NCBI RefSeq assembly: GCF_002289565.1
Contig: NZ_NTFY01000067.1
Span: 50,662-114,661 of the forward strand
Reading direction: 5' to 3'
DNA length: 64,000 nucleotides
From: Rhodopirellula sp. SM50
GTDB lineage: Bacteria; Planctomycetota; Planctomycetia; Pirellulales; Pirellulaceae
Part shown: piece after piece, positions 11,705 through 21,452 of the stretch
Numbering within the stretch: position 1 is the stretch's first letter
Layout of the letters: each line of letters begins with the position of its first letter
Translations under genes and position numbers: made by a program
The notes under the pieces: generated by a model
What the model saw: only the letters and a program-made list of their open reading frames with translations
The model's database searches: none
What the model was told of the DNA's origin: nothing

Positions 11705-11745
11705 TGGGCGAACCCCGGTTTGTTTTTCGGCGTCGGTGTTTTAGC

Positions 11746-12609
11746 ATGACCGACATGAAATTCACCAAAATGCACGGCGCCGGCAACGACTACGTCTACG
11801 TCGATTGTTTTTCCCAATCCGCCCCCGAAAACGCTCCCGAATTGGCTCGTCAGATCGCCCATCGACACTTCGGTGTCGGCGGCGACGGGTTGATCCTGAT
11901 TCGCCCCAGCGATTCCGCCGATGCGCGGATGCAGATGTTCAATGCCGACGGTAGCGAAAGTGAAATGTGCGGCAACGGAATTCGCTGCGTCGCCAAATTC
12001 GTTTACGACCACGGCATCGCCAAGCGGGACGCACTCAAGATCGAAACCGGTGCGGGTGTGCTGGATCTGGCGCTTGAGGTGGGCAGCGACGGGCTGGTCG
12101 ATCAAGTCACGGTGGACATGGGCGTCCCTGAATTGGTCGGGCCGAAGGTACCGACGACAATCCCCACCGCCCGCGACGATCAACGTGTGATTGCTGTCCC
12201 GGTCGAATTCGCCGGCCAAACACTGGAAGTGACCTGTGTGTCGATGGGGAATCCCCACTGCGTGATTTTCGTCGACGAAGCCAGCGATGAGTTGGTCCTG
12301 GGATTGGGGCCGAAGATCGAAACCGACCCGCGGTTCCCCAACCGCATCAACGTCGAATTTGTCGAAATCCTGTCGCCGACCGAAGTTCGTCAGCGGACCT
12401 GGGAACGCGGTTCAGGTGAGACCTGGGCCTGCGGAACCGGCGCTTCGGCCGTGTGCGTCGCCGGCGTGTTGGCGAGGCGGACGGAGCGAAAGATTTTGAA
12501 TCATTTGCTCGGCGGCGATCTGACGCTTGAGTGGATCGAGCAATCCGATCACGTGATGATGACGGGACCGGCCACCGAAGTTTTTTCCGGTGAGTGGGCG
12601 ACACGTTGA
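11746..12609 (+). CDS. dapF: Diaminopimelate epimerase
   Basis: DapF converts LL- to meso-diaminopimelate in lysine and peptidoglycan precursor synthesis, in the cytoplasm. The ATG at 11746 ([15 protein letters not shown]) gives the standard N-terminus; a further ATG at 11755 is possible, and the open frame upstream to 11704 lies in repeat DNA. Both catalytic cysteines are visible: the first in [15 protein letters not shown] and the second in [11 protein letters not shown]. The spacing and length (287 residues) are normal for the family. The 3' end overlaps the start of xseA by 16 bp, so the two are translationally coupled. Confidence 0.96.
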   Translation: MTDMKFTKMHGAGNDYVYVDCFSQSAPENAPELARQIAHRHFGVGGDGLILIRPSDSADARMQMFNADGSESEMCGNGIRCVAKFVYDHGIAKRDALKIETGAGVLDLALEVGSDGLVDQVTVDMGVPELVGPKVPTTIPTARDDQRVIAVPVEFAGQTLEVTCVSMGNPHCVIFVDEASDELVLGLGPKIETDPRFPNRINVEFVEILSPTEVRQRTWERGSGETWACGTGASAVCVAGVLARRTERKILNHLLGGDLTLEWIEQSDHVMMTGPATEVFSGEWATR

Positions 12610-13838
12610 ATGAATCATTCGAATCCGAATCGGACGGGCTGACGCAAGCCGTTTCCGTCAGCGAGCTGAACCATCAGCTCAAGGCGGTCGTCGAAGGCAC
12701 GTTCCCGATGATGTGGGTGGCCGGCGAAGTGACCGACGTGGCCAGGCCACGCAGCGGACACATCTATTTCACCCTCAAGGATGACGACTCCCAAATTCGC
12801 GCCGTGATGTGGCGCAACGTGGCGTCGCGTTTGAGGTTCGATTTGAAAAACGGCCAGTCCATCCTGTGTTTCGGCGGCCTGGAAATCTACACCGTCCGTG
12901 GCACCTATCAGATCGTCGTCCGCAAAGCCCAGCCGCAAGGCGTCGGGACGCTGCAGTTGGCTTTCGAAAAATTGAAAGCACGCCTGAACGCCGAGGGGCT
13001 GTTTTCTTATGAACGCAAGCAGCCGTTGCCGAGTCATCCGCGGCGGATCGGCGTGATCACCAGCCCCAGCGGCGCGGCGGTTCACGACTTTCTGGTCGCC
13101 GCGGAAAACCGCATGATCGGCGCGGAGATTTTTGTGATCCCGGCGCAAGTGCAAGGCAGCGGCGCCGCCGAAACGATCGTCCGAGGTTTAAAAGCCGCAG
13201 CGATGGTGCGGCCCAAACTGGATGTCGTCGTCGTCGCCCGCGGCGGCGGCAGCCTGGAAGACCTTTGGTGTTTCAATGAAGAAGCGGTCGTGCGTGCGAT
13301 CGCCCAGTGCCCCGTCCCCACGGTGTCGGCGGTGGGCCACGAAGTCGACGTGACGCTGTCCGACTTGGCCGCCGACGTTCGCGCCCTGACACCGACCGAC
13401 GCCGCCACAAAAGTCTTCGCCGATCGGTCGGGGATTGTTCAACGCGTCAACGATTTGACACGCCGACTTCATCGGGTGATGCAATACGAACTCGAGCGGC
13501 GACAGGTTGCACTCGACGCATTGGCCAACCATCCGGCGATGTCCAAACCGATGGAAATGGTGCACCTTCGGTCGCGGTTGGTCGATGAACTCGATCAACG
13601 GGCCAAACAAGCGATGGATCGGCGTTTGCAGCAATCAAAATCCGATGTCGCGACGCTGGCGGCAAGTCTTGCGGCGCTGTCGCCATTGAACACGCTGGCC
13701 AGAGGTTACAGCGTGACCAGCGACGGTGACGGCACTGCGATCAGCGATGCATCACGACTTGAGATCGGTGAACGAGTCACCACGCGTTTGGCGAGCGGCT
13801 CGTTCGAATCCATCGTGGACCAAATCAATCCCGCCTAG
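12594..13838 (+). CDS. xseA: Exodeoxyribonuclease VII large subunit
   Basis: This 414-residue protein is the large subunit of the bidirectional single-strand exonuclease VII. It has an N-terminal OB-fold (residues about 18-115: [39 protein letters not shown]). The nuclease core follows, with [17 protein letters not shown] and [19 protein letters not shown], then a C-terminal coiled-coil arm to about residue 370 and a conserved LARGYSV. Translation starts at GTG 12594 (or TTG 12606) inside dapF. No small subunit (xseB) follows; the next 460 bp are repeats. The TAG stop is supplied by the left terminal repeat of the element at 13835. Confidence 0.95.
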   Translation: MGDTLNESFESESDGLTQAVSVSELNHQLKAVVEGTFPMMWVAGEVTDVARPRSGHIYFTLKDDDSQIRAVMWRNVASRLRFDLKNGQSILCFGGLEIYTVRGTYQIVVRKAQPQGVGTLQLAFEKLKARLNAEGLFSYERKQPLPSHPRRIGVITSPSGAAVHDFLVAAENRMIGAEIFVIPAQVQGSGAAETIVRGLKAAAMVRPKLDVVVVARGGGSLEDLWCFNEEAVVRAIAQCPVPTVSAVGHEVDVTLSDLAADVRALTPTDAATKVFADRSGIVQRVNDLTRRLHRVMQYELERRQVALDALANHPAMSKPMEMVHLRSRLVDELDQRAKQAMDRRLQQSKSDVATLAASLAALSPLNTLARGYSVTSDGDGTAISDASRLEIGERVTTRLASGSFESIVDQINPA

Positions 13839-14219
13839 TGCTCCAGCAATCTTTAGCGTTGGGGTTGCGTTTGTCGAGCGGAAAAAGGGTCAGGTACCAA
13901 GGGATGCAGCAACCGTTGGTGTTTAGCCTTTAGGCGATGCTCTGTCGCTGCGTAGCAGCGACAGTCGGCGGCTAAAGCCCAATACCGCTAAGTTAAGCGT
14001 GGTTTCCTCAACTCGGTGCCCGTAGGCTCGCGCCAAACGGCTGATATTCGTTTGACATCAGCCGGTTCGCGCCAGCGCGAGCGGCCTCCCCGTCGAGCTT
14101 AACTTAGCGGTATTGGGCTAAAGCCTGCACACCAACACGTATGCCCGTGCCATTTGCACCTGACTCCTTTTTCCGCTCGACAAACACAACTCCCAAGTTA
14201 CATCTAGACAAAGCATTAG
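13835..14219. repeat. CTAG-bounded inverted-repeat element (family B), MITE-like, with nested insert
   Basis: The ends are imperfect inverted repeats: left CTAGTGCTCC, right (reverse complement) CTAATGCTTT. Inside them is a second inverted pair, gtcgagcggaaaaagggtca ggtacc on the left and its counterpart cacctgactcctttttccgc tcgac on the right. The same architecture occurs at 61590-61744, where the centre is short. Here the centre holds other repeats (13912-14145). No transposase is encoded. Confidence 0.85.
13912..14145. repeat. Nested palindromes inside the family B element
   Basis: A 23-bp perfect inverted repeat (13976-13998 against 14097-14119, core ATACCGCTAAGTTAAGC) encloses a family L palindrome (cccgtaggctcgcgccaaac against a gttcgcgccagcgcgagcgg half). 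Flanking arms gttggtgtttagcctttagg and ctaaagcctgcacaccaac belong to the family G repeat also seen at 30378-30505. Three levels of nesting are therefore visible. Confidence 0.88.
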
Positions 14220-14285
14220 CCGATGCCCGCAACATCGCATGCCGTTGGTTGCCACGCGTTCGGCGCGTCGTCTAGACTGAATGAT

Positions 14286-14292
14286 CTGGAGG
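14286..14292 (+). promoter_or_regulatory. Shine-Dalgarno site deciding the start at 14299
   Basis: CTGGAGG lies 6 nt before the ATG at 14299. An upstream in-frame ATG (14281) overlaps this site, so 14299 is the better start. Confidence 0.7.
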
Positions 14293-14298
14293 CTTGCG

Positions 14299-15612
14299 AT
14301 GTACAACCAATCCGATGCCCAACCGGCTTGCGACGGCTGCCGAACACCGCTCGAGCAACACCTTGATCGGCTGGAGGTGTTGAAGGTCGGTTTGCGAAAT
14401 TCCTTCGGGATCGATTTCCGAACCGCATCCCGACTGGTTCACGATGACGACGGCGAAGCGCGGTCGCAGCGGTTTCATTATCTGCCCGAAGTGTTTCCGT
14501 TTCTCGAATCCAGGGTGCTGTCGCTGGGCAAGAAACGGCGTCGAGCGTACGAATCGATCAAAGAGCAGGCGGTCGAATCATTTTGGAAACTCTATTCGGA
14601 TTTCCAACCGATGCTGCAAGCGGTCGCGGAATCGTCCGGCGTTGACACCGATCGGCTCGGTCCGGTGCTGGGACGCTCGCTGCTGTTGTTCGACGCGTCG
14701 CGACGAACCAAGTTTGTGACCTACTTGGAAAAGTCACTGCGCGAATCGGTCAAGAATCTACGTGGCGAAGTCTACGCCCGGCAACTCGGTCTGCCCTTGT
14801 CCGCCGGCCGCTTGGTGCCGCAGATACAATGGGTGCTGCAGCGGGCATCGATGCAGCGGGGGCGGCAATTGTCGGCCGAAGAATCGGATGCCGTCGTGAT
14901 CGACTTTCTGACGCGTCATCGGGCGAAATTCAGTCGCGATTCGATGCGACGGATCGCCGAGGTGATCCGCTGCGGCCGCCGCGAGGTCTCGCTGGACGTC
15001 TGCCATGATTGGCTGGAACCCTCGTTCGGTCAGGGCGAGTGCGTTTCTGGACCGGGTAACGATGGTTGGGTTGAAGAGCAGGAGGAACGCGAGTTTCAAT
15101 TGCGTCAGATTCATGCCGCGATCGAGCGAGCGGGGTTTGACGCCGAAGAGAGTTGCCTGGTGCTGCAGCGTTTGGACTTGCCCCACGATCAGGCCCATTA
15201 CGAACGCGTCGCATCGGTCGTCACGTCCGCATCGCTGCGAAAGCGGGCCACGCGATTGTTGGTCCGTCTGATGGCTGCCCGTTATGCACCACAGGCTCCG
15301 CGATTCGGCGGATTGTTGCGTCGGACGTCGTCGCAGGCGGCAGCGGAATTGCGGCAGGGGTTGGCGGAGTTCGCGGTCGAACGCGGTTGCCAGACGGCGG
15401 CGTTGGCGGCCGAGCTTCTCAATTGGATGTCGCTGAGCACCAGTGTTTATCGCCTCTCGATCACCCAGCGGGGACGCGTGGCGGAGTACCTCTCGGGCGA
15501 GACCGGTACCGCTCTCGCCTCGGAATCGTTTCAAAAACTCAAGGCGGCGCTGATCGAACAGGAGCGGCTCGGGTTTCCCTGTTGGAATGAAAACGCGTCG
15601 CTGTCGCAGTGA
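14299..15612 (+). CDS. Divergent sigma-70-like protein (tentative)
   Basis: The 437-residue protein has no obvious enzyme motif. Residues about 120-195 resemble sigma-70 regions 2.3-3: LLLFDASRRTKFVTYLEKSL, RESVKNLRGEVYARQLGLPL, then QIQWVLQRASMQRGRQLSAEES. Compare the canonical order FD-x-x-R-G-x-KFSTYA, a helix with R-x-A/S, I-R-L-P, and I-x-x-A-x-x-L-x-x-x-x-G-R-x-P-T-x-E-E. A second helical region (residues about 255-300, EREFQLRQIHAAIERAGFDA, ESCLVLQRLDL) could stand in for region 4. The C-terminal 130 residues are helical and unassigned. The gene is transcribed alone. It could instead be an unrelated helical regulator; homology is my reading by eye only. Confidence 0.45.
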   Translation: MYNQSDAQPACDGCRTPLEQHLDRLEVLKVGLRNSFGIDFRTASRLVHDDDGEARSQRFHYLPEVFPFLESRVLSLGKKRRRAYESIKEQAVESFWKLYSDFQPMLQAVAESSGVDTDRLGPVLGRSLLLFDASRRTKFVTYLEKSLRESVKNLRGEVYARQLGLPLSAGRLVPQIQWVLQRASMQRGRQLSAEESDAVVIDFLTRHRAKFSRDSMRRIAEVIRCGRREVSLDVCHDWLEPSFGQGECVSGPGNDGWVEEQEEREFQLRQIHAAIERAGFDAEESCLVLQRLDLPHDQAHYERVASVVTSASLRKRATRLLVRLMAARYAPQAPRFGGLLRRTSSQAAAELRQGLAEFAVERGCQTAALAAELLNWMSLSTSVYRLSITQRGRVAEYLSGETGTALASESFQKLKAALIEQERLGFPCWNENASLSQ

Positions 15613-15817
15613 AAAACCTGCCCACGGGCATCAGAATCGCTCGGACGGCGGGAGAACGCGGTGCAAAAGGCAAGCTTTCGATGGCCAAGCGTTACGAATC
15701 GACTAGAATTTAGGGACGGGAGCGCCACGACCATCGTGGGGCAACCCCTCTGCGGAGCCATCTCGGCGGGTGTCGCCGCCGCTTCGAAAGCCTATCTATC
15801 CTCTTCTTCCACTGTTA

Positions 15818-17392
15818 ATGATGAAACGAAACACCATTCTTTCGGTAATGGTCTTGTTCGCCTTTGCGCCGCAGATCGGCGTGCCGGTCGATTGCAACGC
15901 CGAGGAATTGATGTCGCCCCGGACCGCGGTTCGATTGGGATTGGAAGAGGTGTGGCGGCGTCAAATGCGAATCCCCGCCGGTGCCGGATCAATCGTCGAT
16001 CAGCAGATCATCGTCCACGAGGCCGACCCACAGGAATTTGTCGAGGTGGTGAGCAAGGCGACCGAGGGCCAGGAGCCGACGGTTCTGTTTCGCATTCCGA
16101 CCGATCAAATCGGCTCCGATGGACTGCTGATCGGCAAAGAGGAGGCCGAACGACTGGCCCGACGCGAAGTGACGATGATGTCGCGGCGAAACCCGGATCT
16201 GTCGATCACGTCTAAAACGGTTCCCCGCATCAAGCTTTACACCGCGGCCAATAACGGGACGCTGGAATGCCGCAATGCCGAAACCGGGACTCCGATCTGG
16301 ATGACACAGGTCGGTGACGGGCGGCTGAACTATGGACGCATGGGAATCGACGATGAATTCGTCACGATTACCAACGGCGGCAATCTGATCAAGATCGACG
16401 CCACCAACGGCGAGCCGATCACCACGGTGCGAACCACCAGCATGCCGCTTTACGGCGCGATCCACGCGGGTGATTTTTCTTTGGTGCCGACCATCCGCAA
16501 CGGCGTCGAGGGCTACCCGCTGCGAGATATCACCCGAGACCCGTTCATGGAAATCGTCTCCGGGTTGGCACTCGAGCCGCCGACCAAATCGCCGACCTCC
16601 TCGAAAATCGCCTGGGCGACCGATCGCGGTTTCGTCTACGTGATGGAACTTTCCGGCGAACCCTCGGTCCTGTTCCGTCTGAACACCGATGGAATCGTCA
16701 GCGGACGAATCGCCTCGGCCGACGGCGATCGGTTTTTCTTCGGCAGCGAATCGGGACAAGTCTACGGCTTGCGTGCGACGCGAACCGGGCGAGTGCTGTG
16801 GAGTCATCCTTACGGTGAACCGTTCTACAAGGCTCCGTTCCTGGTCAACGGCCTTGTGCTGCTGCCGTCCGCGTACGGAAATCTTTTCGCCATCGACGAA
16901 AAGACCGGCTTGGGTGTTTGGGATCAAGCGATCCCGAATGTCGACGAAATCATCGGCGGATTCGACAATCTGCTTTTCGTCCGACTGCTCAGCCAAAGCT
17001 TTGCCGCCATTGATGTGGAAGCCGGAAAAATCGTCGACGTCGACAACTCACTCAAGCCGATCAAGTTGCTCGTCAATCGCACCACCGATCGGTTGTACTT
17101 GGTCAATTCCGTCGGAACGGTCCAGTGTCTGCGAGCGATCGGCGCCGAAAGCCCGACGATTCGACGATCGGCCGACAGCGGGGATCCGGAGGACGCCGCG
17201 GAGGAATCCGATGCACCCGAAGCCGCGGCACCGGCCGTCCCGGCAACCGATCCGTTCGGCGCCGGCGGCGACCCCTTCGGAGCCGGCGCGGCGGACCCGT
17301 TCGGTGCCGGTGGTGCCGAAATGGCCGACCCGTTTGGTGCACCCGCCGGCGGCGGAAACGATCCCTTCGGCGGCGATCCCTTTGGGAATTGA
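15818..17392 (+). CDS. Secreted PQQ-like beta-propeller protein with DPFG-rich tail
   Basis: The start at 15818 (MMKRNTILSVMVLFAFAPQI) gives a clean signal peptide; an open frame 48 bp upstream adds a non-signal leader. The body (about residues 130-450) is built of PQQ/WD-like strands that bind or scaffold at the cell surface: NGTLECRNAETGTPIWMTQV, NLIKIDATNGEPITTV, SGQVYGLRATRTGRVLWSH, NLFAIDEKTGLGVWDQAI and LYLVNSVGTVQCLRAI. The last 60 residues are low complexity, with six DPFG repeats (DPFGAGGDPFGAGAADPFGA, DPFGAPAGGGNDPFGGDPFG). No quinone-enzyme residues are evident, so it is probably structural or an assembly factor. Confidence 0.85.
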   Translation: MMKRNTILSVMVLFAFAPQIGVPVDCNAEELMSPRTAVRLGLEEVWRRQMRIPAGAGSIVDQQIIVHEADPQEFVEVVSKATEGQEPTVLFRIPTDQIGSDGLLIGKEEAERLARREVTMMSRRNPDLSITSKTVPRIKLYTAANNGTLECRNAETGTPIWMTQVGDGRLNYGRMGIDDEFVTITNGGNLIKIDATNGEPITTVRTTSMPLYGAIHAGDFSLVPTIRNGVEGYPLRDITRDPFMEIVSGLALEPPTKSPTSSKIAWATDRGFVYVMELSGEPSVLFRLNTDGIVSGRIASADGDRFFFGSESGQVYGLRATRTGRVLWSHPYGEPFYKAPFLVNGLVLLPSAYGNLFAIDEKTGLGVWDQAIPNVDEIIGGFDNLLFVRLLSQSFAAIDVEAGKIVDVDNSLKPIKLLVNRTTDRLYLVNSVGTVQCLRAIGAESPTIRRSADSGDPEDAAEESDAPEAAAPAVPATDPFGAGGDPFGAGAADPFGAGGAEMADPFGAPAGGGNDPFGGDPFGN

Positions 17393-17587
17393 ACGTCGCT
17401 GTAATGCGTCCAGGTCGCACAATCAGACGACCTGACAGGGGGATTCCCACTACGCATCGCAGCAATGGTGACCGACCGCCCGATGCGCTCATAGCGTTCA
17501 GAGTCACGTCGTCCAGACGGTCGAGGGTCTTCATCCCGCCGGTTGCGTCGACCCCTCTGCCCCCCGAGCTCCGTTCGCGGTGTCGCT

Positions 17588-18826
17588 ATGTCTTCGCAAC
17601 CATCGCCATCGACTGACCCCACACCGTCGCTCGCGTTTTGCGGTGATCCATCAGCGGTTCCAACCGGCTCCGAGGCCAGCCCCGAAGTGCTTGCGTCGGA
17701 GGTTGATCAACTGGCCGATGCGTTGGCCGCCCGGTTCGAAGAGTTGACCTTGATCCATGGTCTCACTCAGCGTCTGGCCAATAGTTTGACGCTGACCGAG
17801 CAATCGCACCAAGTCGCGCGTTCGTTGCTGGATGAACTGGCGCCGTGCATCGCCTCCTCGATCCTCGCGATTCATCTCTTTCCAGGAGCGGGCCAGGAGG
17901 AGACAAGCTCGCGGCGGCCGGTGATGCTGCCGCTGAGAGATTCCGATGAGATCTTCGAAATCGTCGGTCACTCGATTTCCGACAGCGAACTGGTCGCCAT
18001 CGTGCAGGCCACCCGCGCCAAATCCAAAGAGCGTACCGGTGATTCCGGTGGCGTCGCACTGGTCAACGATTTGCAAGTGGGCCACGGAATCCGTTTGCGC
18101 GCCGTCGTGGTGCCGATTCATCGCGGCAGCACCTCGTTGGGGCAGATGGTCGCGGTTCGAACCGTGGACCAGCCCGAATTCGGAACGATCGAAGCCGACA
18201 TGATGTCGTCGACGTCCACCATGCTCGCCGTCCATCTGCTGAACCAACAACAGTATCAGCAGATGCAGGGTATGTTCGAAAGCATGATTCAATCCCTCGC
18301 TTCGGCGCTGGATGCCAAAGACGCCTACACCTGTGGCCACAGCAATCGTGTCGCGGAACTCTCGTTCCAGCTCGCCGCGCGGCTCGGTTACGACGACCAC
18401 GCGTTGGCAAACATCCGGATGGGCGGCATCCTTCACGACATCGGTAAAATCGGAGTCGACGATTCGGTTTTGCGCAAGCCCACGAAGCTGACTGACGAAG
18501 AGTTCGAACAGATCAAACGGCATCCCGTGTTGGGCTACGACATTTTGAAAGGGATCGAACAATTCCGTCCGATCTTGCCGGCGGTCCGACACCATCATGA
18601 GTCTTGGGACGGATCGGGCTATCCCGATGGACTCGCCGGAAATGACATTCCACGCGACGCCCAGATCGTTGCGGTCGCCGACGCCTTCGACGCGATGTCC
18701 AGTGATCGGCCCTACCGACCCGGTATGAAGCTCGAGAACGTCGTGAAGATCTTCCGCGAAGGACGAGGCGTCCAGTGGGCCGCCGACGTCGTCGACACGC
18801 TGCTCAGCCTGCCGAATCTGGCCTGA
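17588..18826 (+). CDS. GAF + HD-GYP domain protein (cyclic-di-GMP phosphodiesterase-like)
   Basis: The 412-residue protein starts at ATG 17588; an open frame to 17543 is out of character. Residues about 35-230 look like a GAF sensory domain (LTQRLANSLTLTEQSHQVAR, LLNQQQYQQMQGMFESMIQS linker). The HD-GYP domain fills the C-terminal half: KDAYTCGHSNRVAELSFQLA, metal-binding HD in GGILHDIGKIGV (residues about 278-289), HPVLGYDILKGIEQF, HHHESWDGSGYPDGLAG with the GYP signature (about 335-351) and VADAFDAMSSDRPYR. Such enzymes hydrolyse c-di-GMP to GMP or pGpG. All key residues are present, so it is probably active. The signal sensed by the GAF domain is unknown. Confidence 0.93.
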   Translation: MSSQPSPSTDPTPSLAFCGDPSAVPTGSEASPEVLASEVDQLADALAARFEELTLIHGLTQRLANSLTLTEQSHQVARSLLDELAPCIASSILAIHLFPGAGQEETSSRRPVMLPLRDSDEIFEIVGHSISDSELVAIVQATRAKSKERTGDSGGVALVNDLQVGHGIRLRAVVVPIHRGSTSLGQMVAVRTVDQPEFGTIEADMMSSTSTMLAVHLLNQQQYQQMQGMFESMIQSLASALDAKDAYTCGHSNRVAELSFQLAARLGYDDHALANIRMGGILHDIGKIGVDDSVLRKPTKLTDEEFEQIKRHPVLGYDILKGIEQFRPILPAVRHHHESWDGSGYPDGLAGNDIPRDAQIVAVADAFDAMSSDRPYRPGMKLENVVKIFREGRGVQWAADVVDTLLSLPNLA

Positions 18827-18968
18827 CGGCAAACCCTCTTCATTCCCTGAGTCCGATTGCGTCAAATCTGCCGGTTCGAAGCAACTATCATCAACCCGAC
18901 CCTGTCGTCTTTTCGACACCTGTTTAGGATTGTGTACCGAACAGGGATGATCAGAACCGCGAGCAAGG

Positions 18969-21371
18969 ATGCTGCGATCACGGATGCGTCGACAACCCCG
19001 AACTCTCTCTCGCTTGGACCGACGTCAACCGATCACGGCGCGGCCGCTAGCGATGTCATCGGCGTTGTGCCTGATGGCGGCTTTCATCGGCCCGCTTGCG
19101 GCCCAGGAAGCACCGTCACACAGCGTTCCGGAGCCCGTCGCGTCGGCGCAAGACGTCTCGCAGTCGGGCCGAGTCGATGCGTTGCAGGATTCGCTTCAGC
19201 AGCCGATCGCGCCGGGACGAGGCTCCGACAACACTGCTGCGAAGCAACGCGGCAATACGACGGATCTGGCGGCCGACGCGAGGCTCGGCAAACTGTTCGG
19301 CGCGGTCAGTCAGGTGGACGACCTGCCGCCGTCGCGCGAGGTGTTGGCCAACTCGCCCGCTTCCGACGCCGTCTTGCGCGCCGAGGCGTTGGGCCGTCGC
19401 ACGTCCGACTTGGGTGACTTACTGCGACGCTCGAAATCCGCCCATGGGATCTCCGTGCAGAACCGGACCCCGATCATCACCGACACCAGGGTTCGCGGTC
19501 AACGCGTCGGACAAGTGCTCGCGTCGGGGTCCTATTGGGCGCCCGCTCGGATGGACTTGGATACCATGATGAGCAAGATCGACTCGCGTCTGGTCCAAGA
19601 CGTCGTCTTGATCAAAGGTCCCTACGCCAGTCGTTACGGGCCGGGGTTTCGTTTCGTCGACTTGGAGTTTCTTCAGTCACCGCGTTTCGAACAGGGTTAC
19701 GAGGGGCACGGATCAACCAGTGCGACGTACAACACCAACGGCGAACAGCTTTATGGCCGCCAGTCGTACTGGGGCGGCAACGAAGACTACGGTTTTCATA
19801 TCAGTTACGGCCATCGGACAGGCAACGACTACGAAACCGGCCAAGACGACTTCTTCATCCCCGCCAGCTACAAGTCTCGCGATCTGTTTGTGGCGTTCGG
19901 CTTCGATTTGTCCGACCACCAGAAAATCGAGCTGAATCTACTGCGACTCGATCAAACCGATGTCGAATTCCCCGGATTGGTCACCGATTTGAACTTTCTG
20001 GTCACCGACGGCTACGAGGTCACGTACACCAACGACAGGCCCCTGATTGCCGATCGCTTCTCCGCCGAGGTTTGGTACAACCGCACACGGTTCGAAGGCG
20101 ACACCCGTCGTCCGGCAAAGCATCGCCAGATCCCGCTGCTGCGACAGACGTTTTATCCGTCGTCATTCGGGGCTGACGACGGACTCACCGTGACCGACGG
20201 TGATGCACTGTCGGGCGGGTACCGGCTGGAGTCCACCTGCTACACGAATTCCGGGCAGGTCTCTTGGGGAACGGACCTGATCTATTTGAACCAAGAACTC
20301 AACGAGTTTGACGTCTTCGATCCGGACACCAACGACAACAACTATCCGATCCCGCGCAGTGATTCGCTGGACATCGGGCTGTACCTGGAAAACATCTCGC
20401 ACGTCACCGACGACGTCCTGGTGACCGGCGGCGTCCGTGTCGACGGCGTCTTCACCGATTCACGCGACACGGTCGTCGGAGTCGAGGATCCGCTGAGTGA
20501 ACTCGAAGACACCACGCTCGACAAAGACTTCTTTCTCGGCTCGGCGTTTTTGACCGCCACACGGAAGCTCGCAAACGGTTGGAGTGCCAACGCGGGAGTG
20601 GGGTTCGCCATGAGGCAGCCGACGTTGACCGAAATGTACTCCGAATACACGTACATCGGTTCGCTGCAACGCGGATTGACGTTCCTGGACGGTGACCCCG
20701 ACTTGGACCCCGAACGGCTGTACCAATACGATTTAGGCATTCAGTACCAGCAAGCTTCGGTTCAACTCGGGGCGCACGTCCATCATGCGTACATCGAAGA
20801 CTACATCACCTACGACTTGCTCGACCCGGCCGGAACCACCGACGGGTTCCAGACCGGAGCCCGATTCGTCAACACCGATCTGGCGACGCTGTGGGGCATG
20901 GAGGCCTATGGTCAAACCGACCTGACTTCGATGTTCTCGGTCTTCGGGATCGTCACTTATTTGGAGGGACGCGACCGCAGTCGGCTCGACCCCGCCCGGC
21001 TATCGGCCTTCAATTCTCGCAGCGCCAACGATACCATCGATGCGGAACCGTTGCCCGGGATCGCTCCGCTGGAAGGCCGGTTGGGATTGTTGATTCAAGA
21101 CCCATCACCCGAGCGACGCTGGGGCGTCGAACTGTTCGCCCGCGTCGTCGACAACCAAGACCGTGTTGCGGCGACGCTCGAAGAAGTCGCGACCCCGGGA
21201 TTCACCGTCTACAACATCCGCACCTATCGACGTTTCGGGGCGCTGCTGATCACCGGCGGGATCGAAAACGTGACCGACAAATTCTACCGCGAACACCTCG
21301 ACTATCGGTCGGGTTTAGGCGTGTTCCGACCCGGCATCGGATTCTACACCGGTGCGGAATTGACGTACTGA
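18969..21371 (+). CDS. TonB-dependent outer-membrane receptor
   Basis: The 800-residue protein has a basic N-terminus and a hydrophobic signal segment (MSSALCLMAAFIGPLAA at residues 29-45, before QEAP). About 100 residues of linker follow, then a plug domain (about 150-235: TRVRGQRVGQVLASGSYWAP, DVVLIKGPYASRYGPGFRF) and a C-terminal beta-barrel. The barrel shows the family's alternating strands and NVTDKFYREHLDYRSGLGVF near the end, closing with FYTGAELTY whose terminal aromatic residue suits BAM recognition. It would import a siderophore, vitamin or glycan fragment in a TonB-ExbBD-dependent way. Two exbD genes lie at 30.5-31.4 kb, but no TonB or ExbB is near. The ligand cannot be told. Confidence 0.92.
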   Translation: MLRSRMRRQPRTLSRLDRRQPITARPLAMSSALCLMAAFIGPLAAQEAPSHSVPEPVASAQDVSQSGRVDALQDSLQQPIAPGRGSDNTAAKQRGNTTDLAADARLGKLFGAVSQVDDLPPSREVLANSPASDAVLRAEALGRRTSDLGDLLRRSKSAHGISVQNRTPIITDTRVRGQRVGQVLASGSYWAPARMDLDTMMSKIDSRLVQDVVLIKGPYASRYGPGFRFVDLEFLQSPRFEQGYEGHGSTSATYNTNGEQLYGRQSYWGGNEDYGFHISYGHRTGNDYETGQDDFFIPASYKSRDLFVAFGFDLSDHQKIELNLLRLDQTDVEFPGLVTDLNFLVTDGYEVTYTNDRPLIADRFSAEVWYNRTRFEGDTRRPAKHRQIPLLRQTFYPSSFGADDGLTVTDGDALSGGYRLESTCYTNSGQVSWGTDLIYLNQELNEFDVFDPDTNDNNYPIPRSDSLDIGLYLENISHVTDDVLVTGGVRVDGVFTDSRDTVVGVEDPLSELEDTTLDKDFFLGSAFLTATRKLANGWSANAGVGFAMRQPTLTEMYSEYTYIGSLQRGLTFLDGDPDLDPERLYQYDLGIQYQQASVQLGAHVHHAYIEDYITYDLLDPAGTTDGFQTGARFVNTDLATLWGMEAYGQTDLTSMFSVFGIVTYLEGRDRSRLDPARLSAFNSRSANDTIDAEPLPGIAPLEGRLGLLIQDPSPERRWGVELFARVVDNQDRVAATLEEVATPGFTVYNIRTYRRFGALLITGGIENVTDKFYREHLDYRSGLGVFRPGIGFYTGAELTY

Positions 21372-21390
21372 GCAGCGAGCTGAAAACGAG

Positions 21391-21420
21391 TGGGATAGGC
21401 TTCCAGCCTGTCATTTCAGC
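21391..21420. repeat. 30-bp dispersed repeat (family H), copy 1
   Basis: The sequence gtgggataggcttccagcct gtcatttcag is identical at 44555-44584. It begins 20 bp after the TonB receptor stop codon. Confidence 0.9.
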
Positions 21421-21452
21421 CTCGACGAACCATCTGATTTTCGCTCATTGTT

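Noticed and set aside
17651..18919. Long minus-strand open frame (422 codons) over the HD-GYP gene
   Set aside because: Antisense shadow of a gene with all HD-GYP motifs; no protein character.
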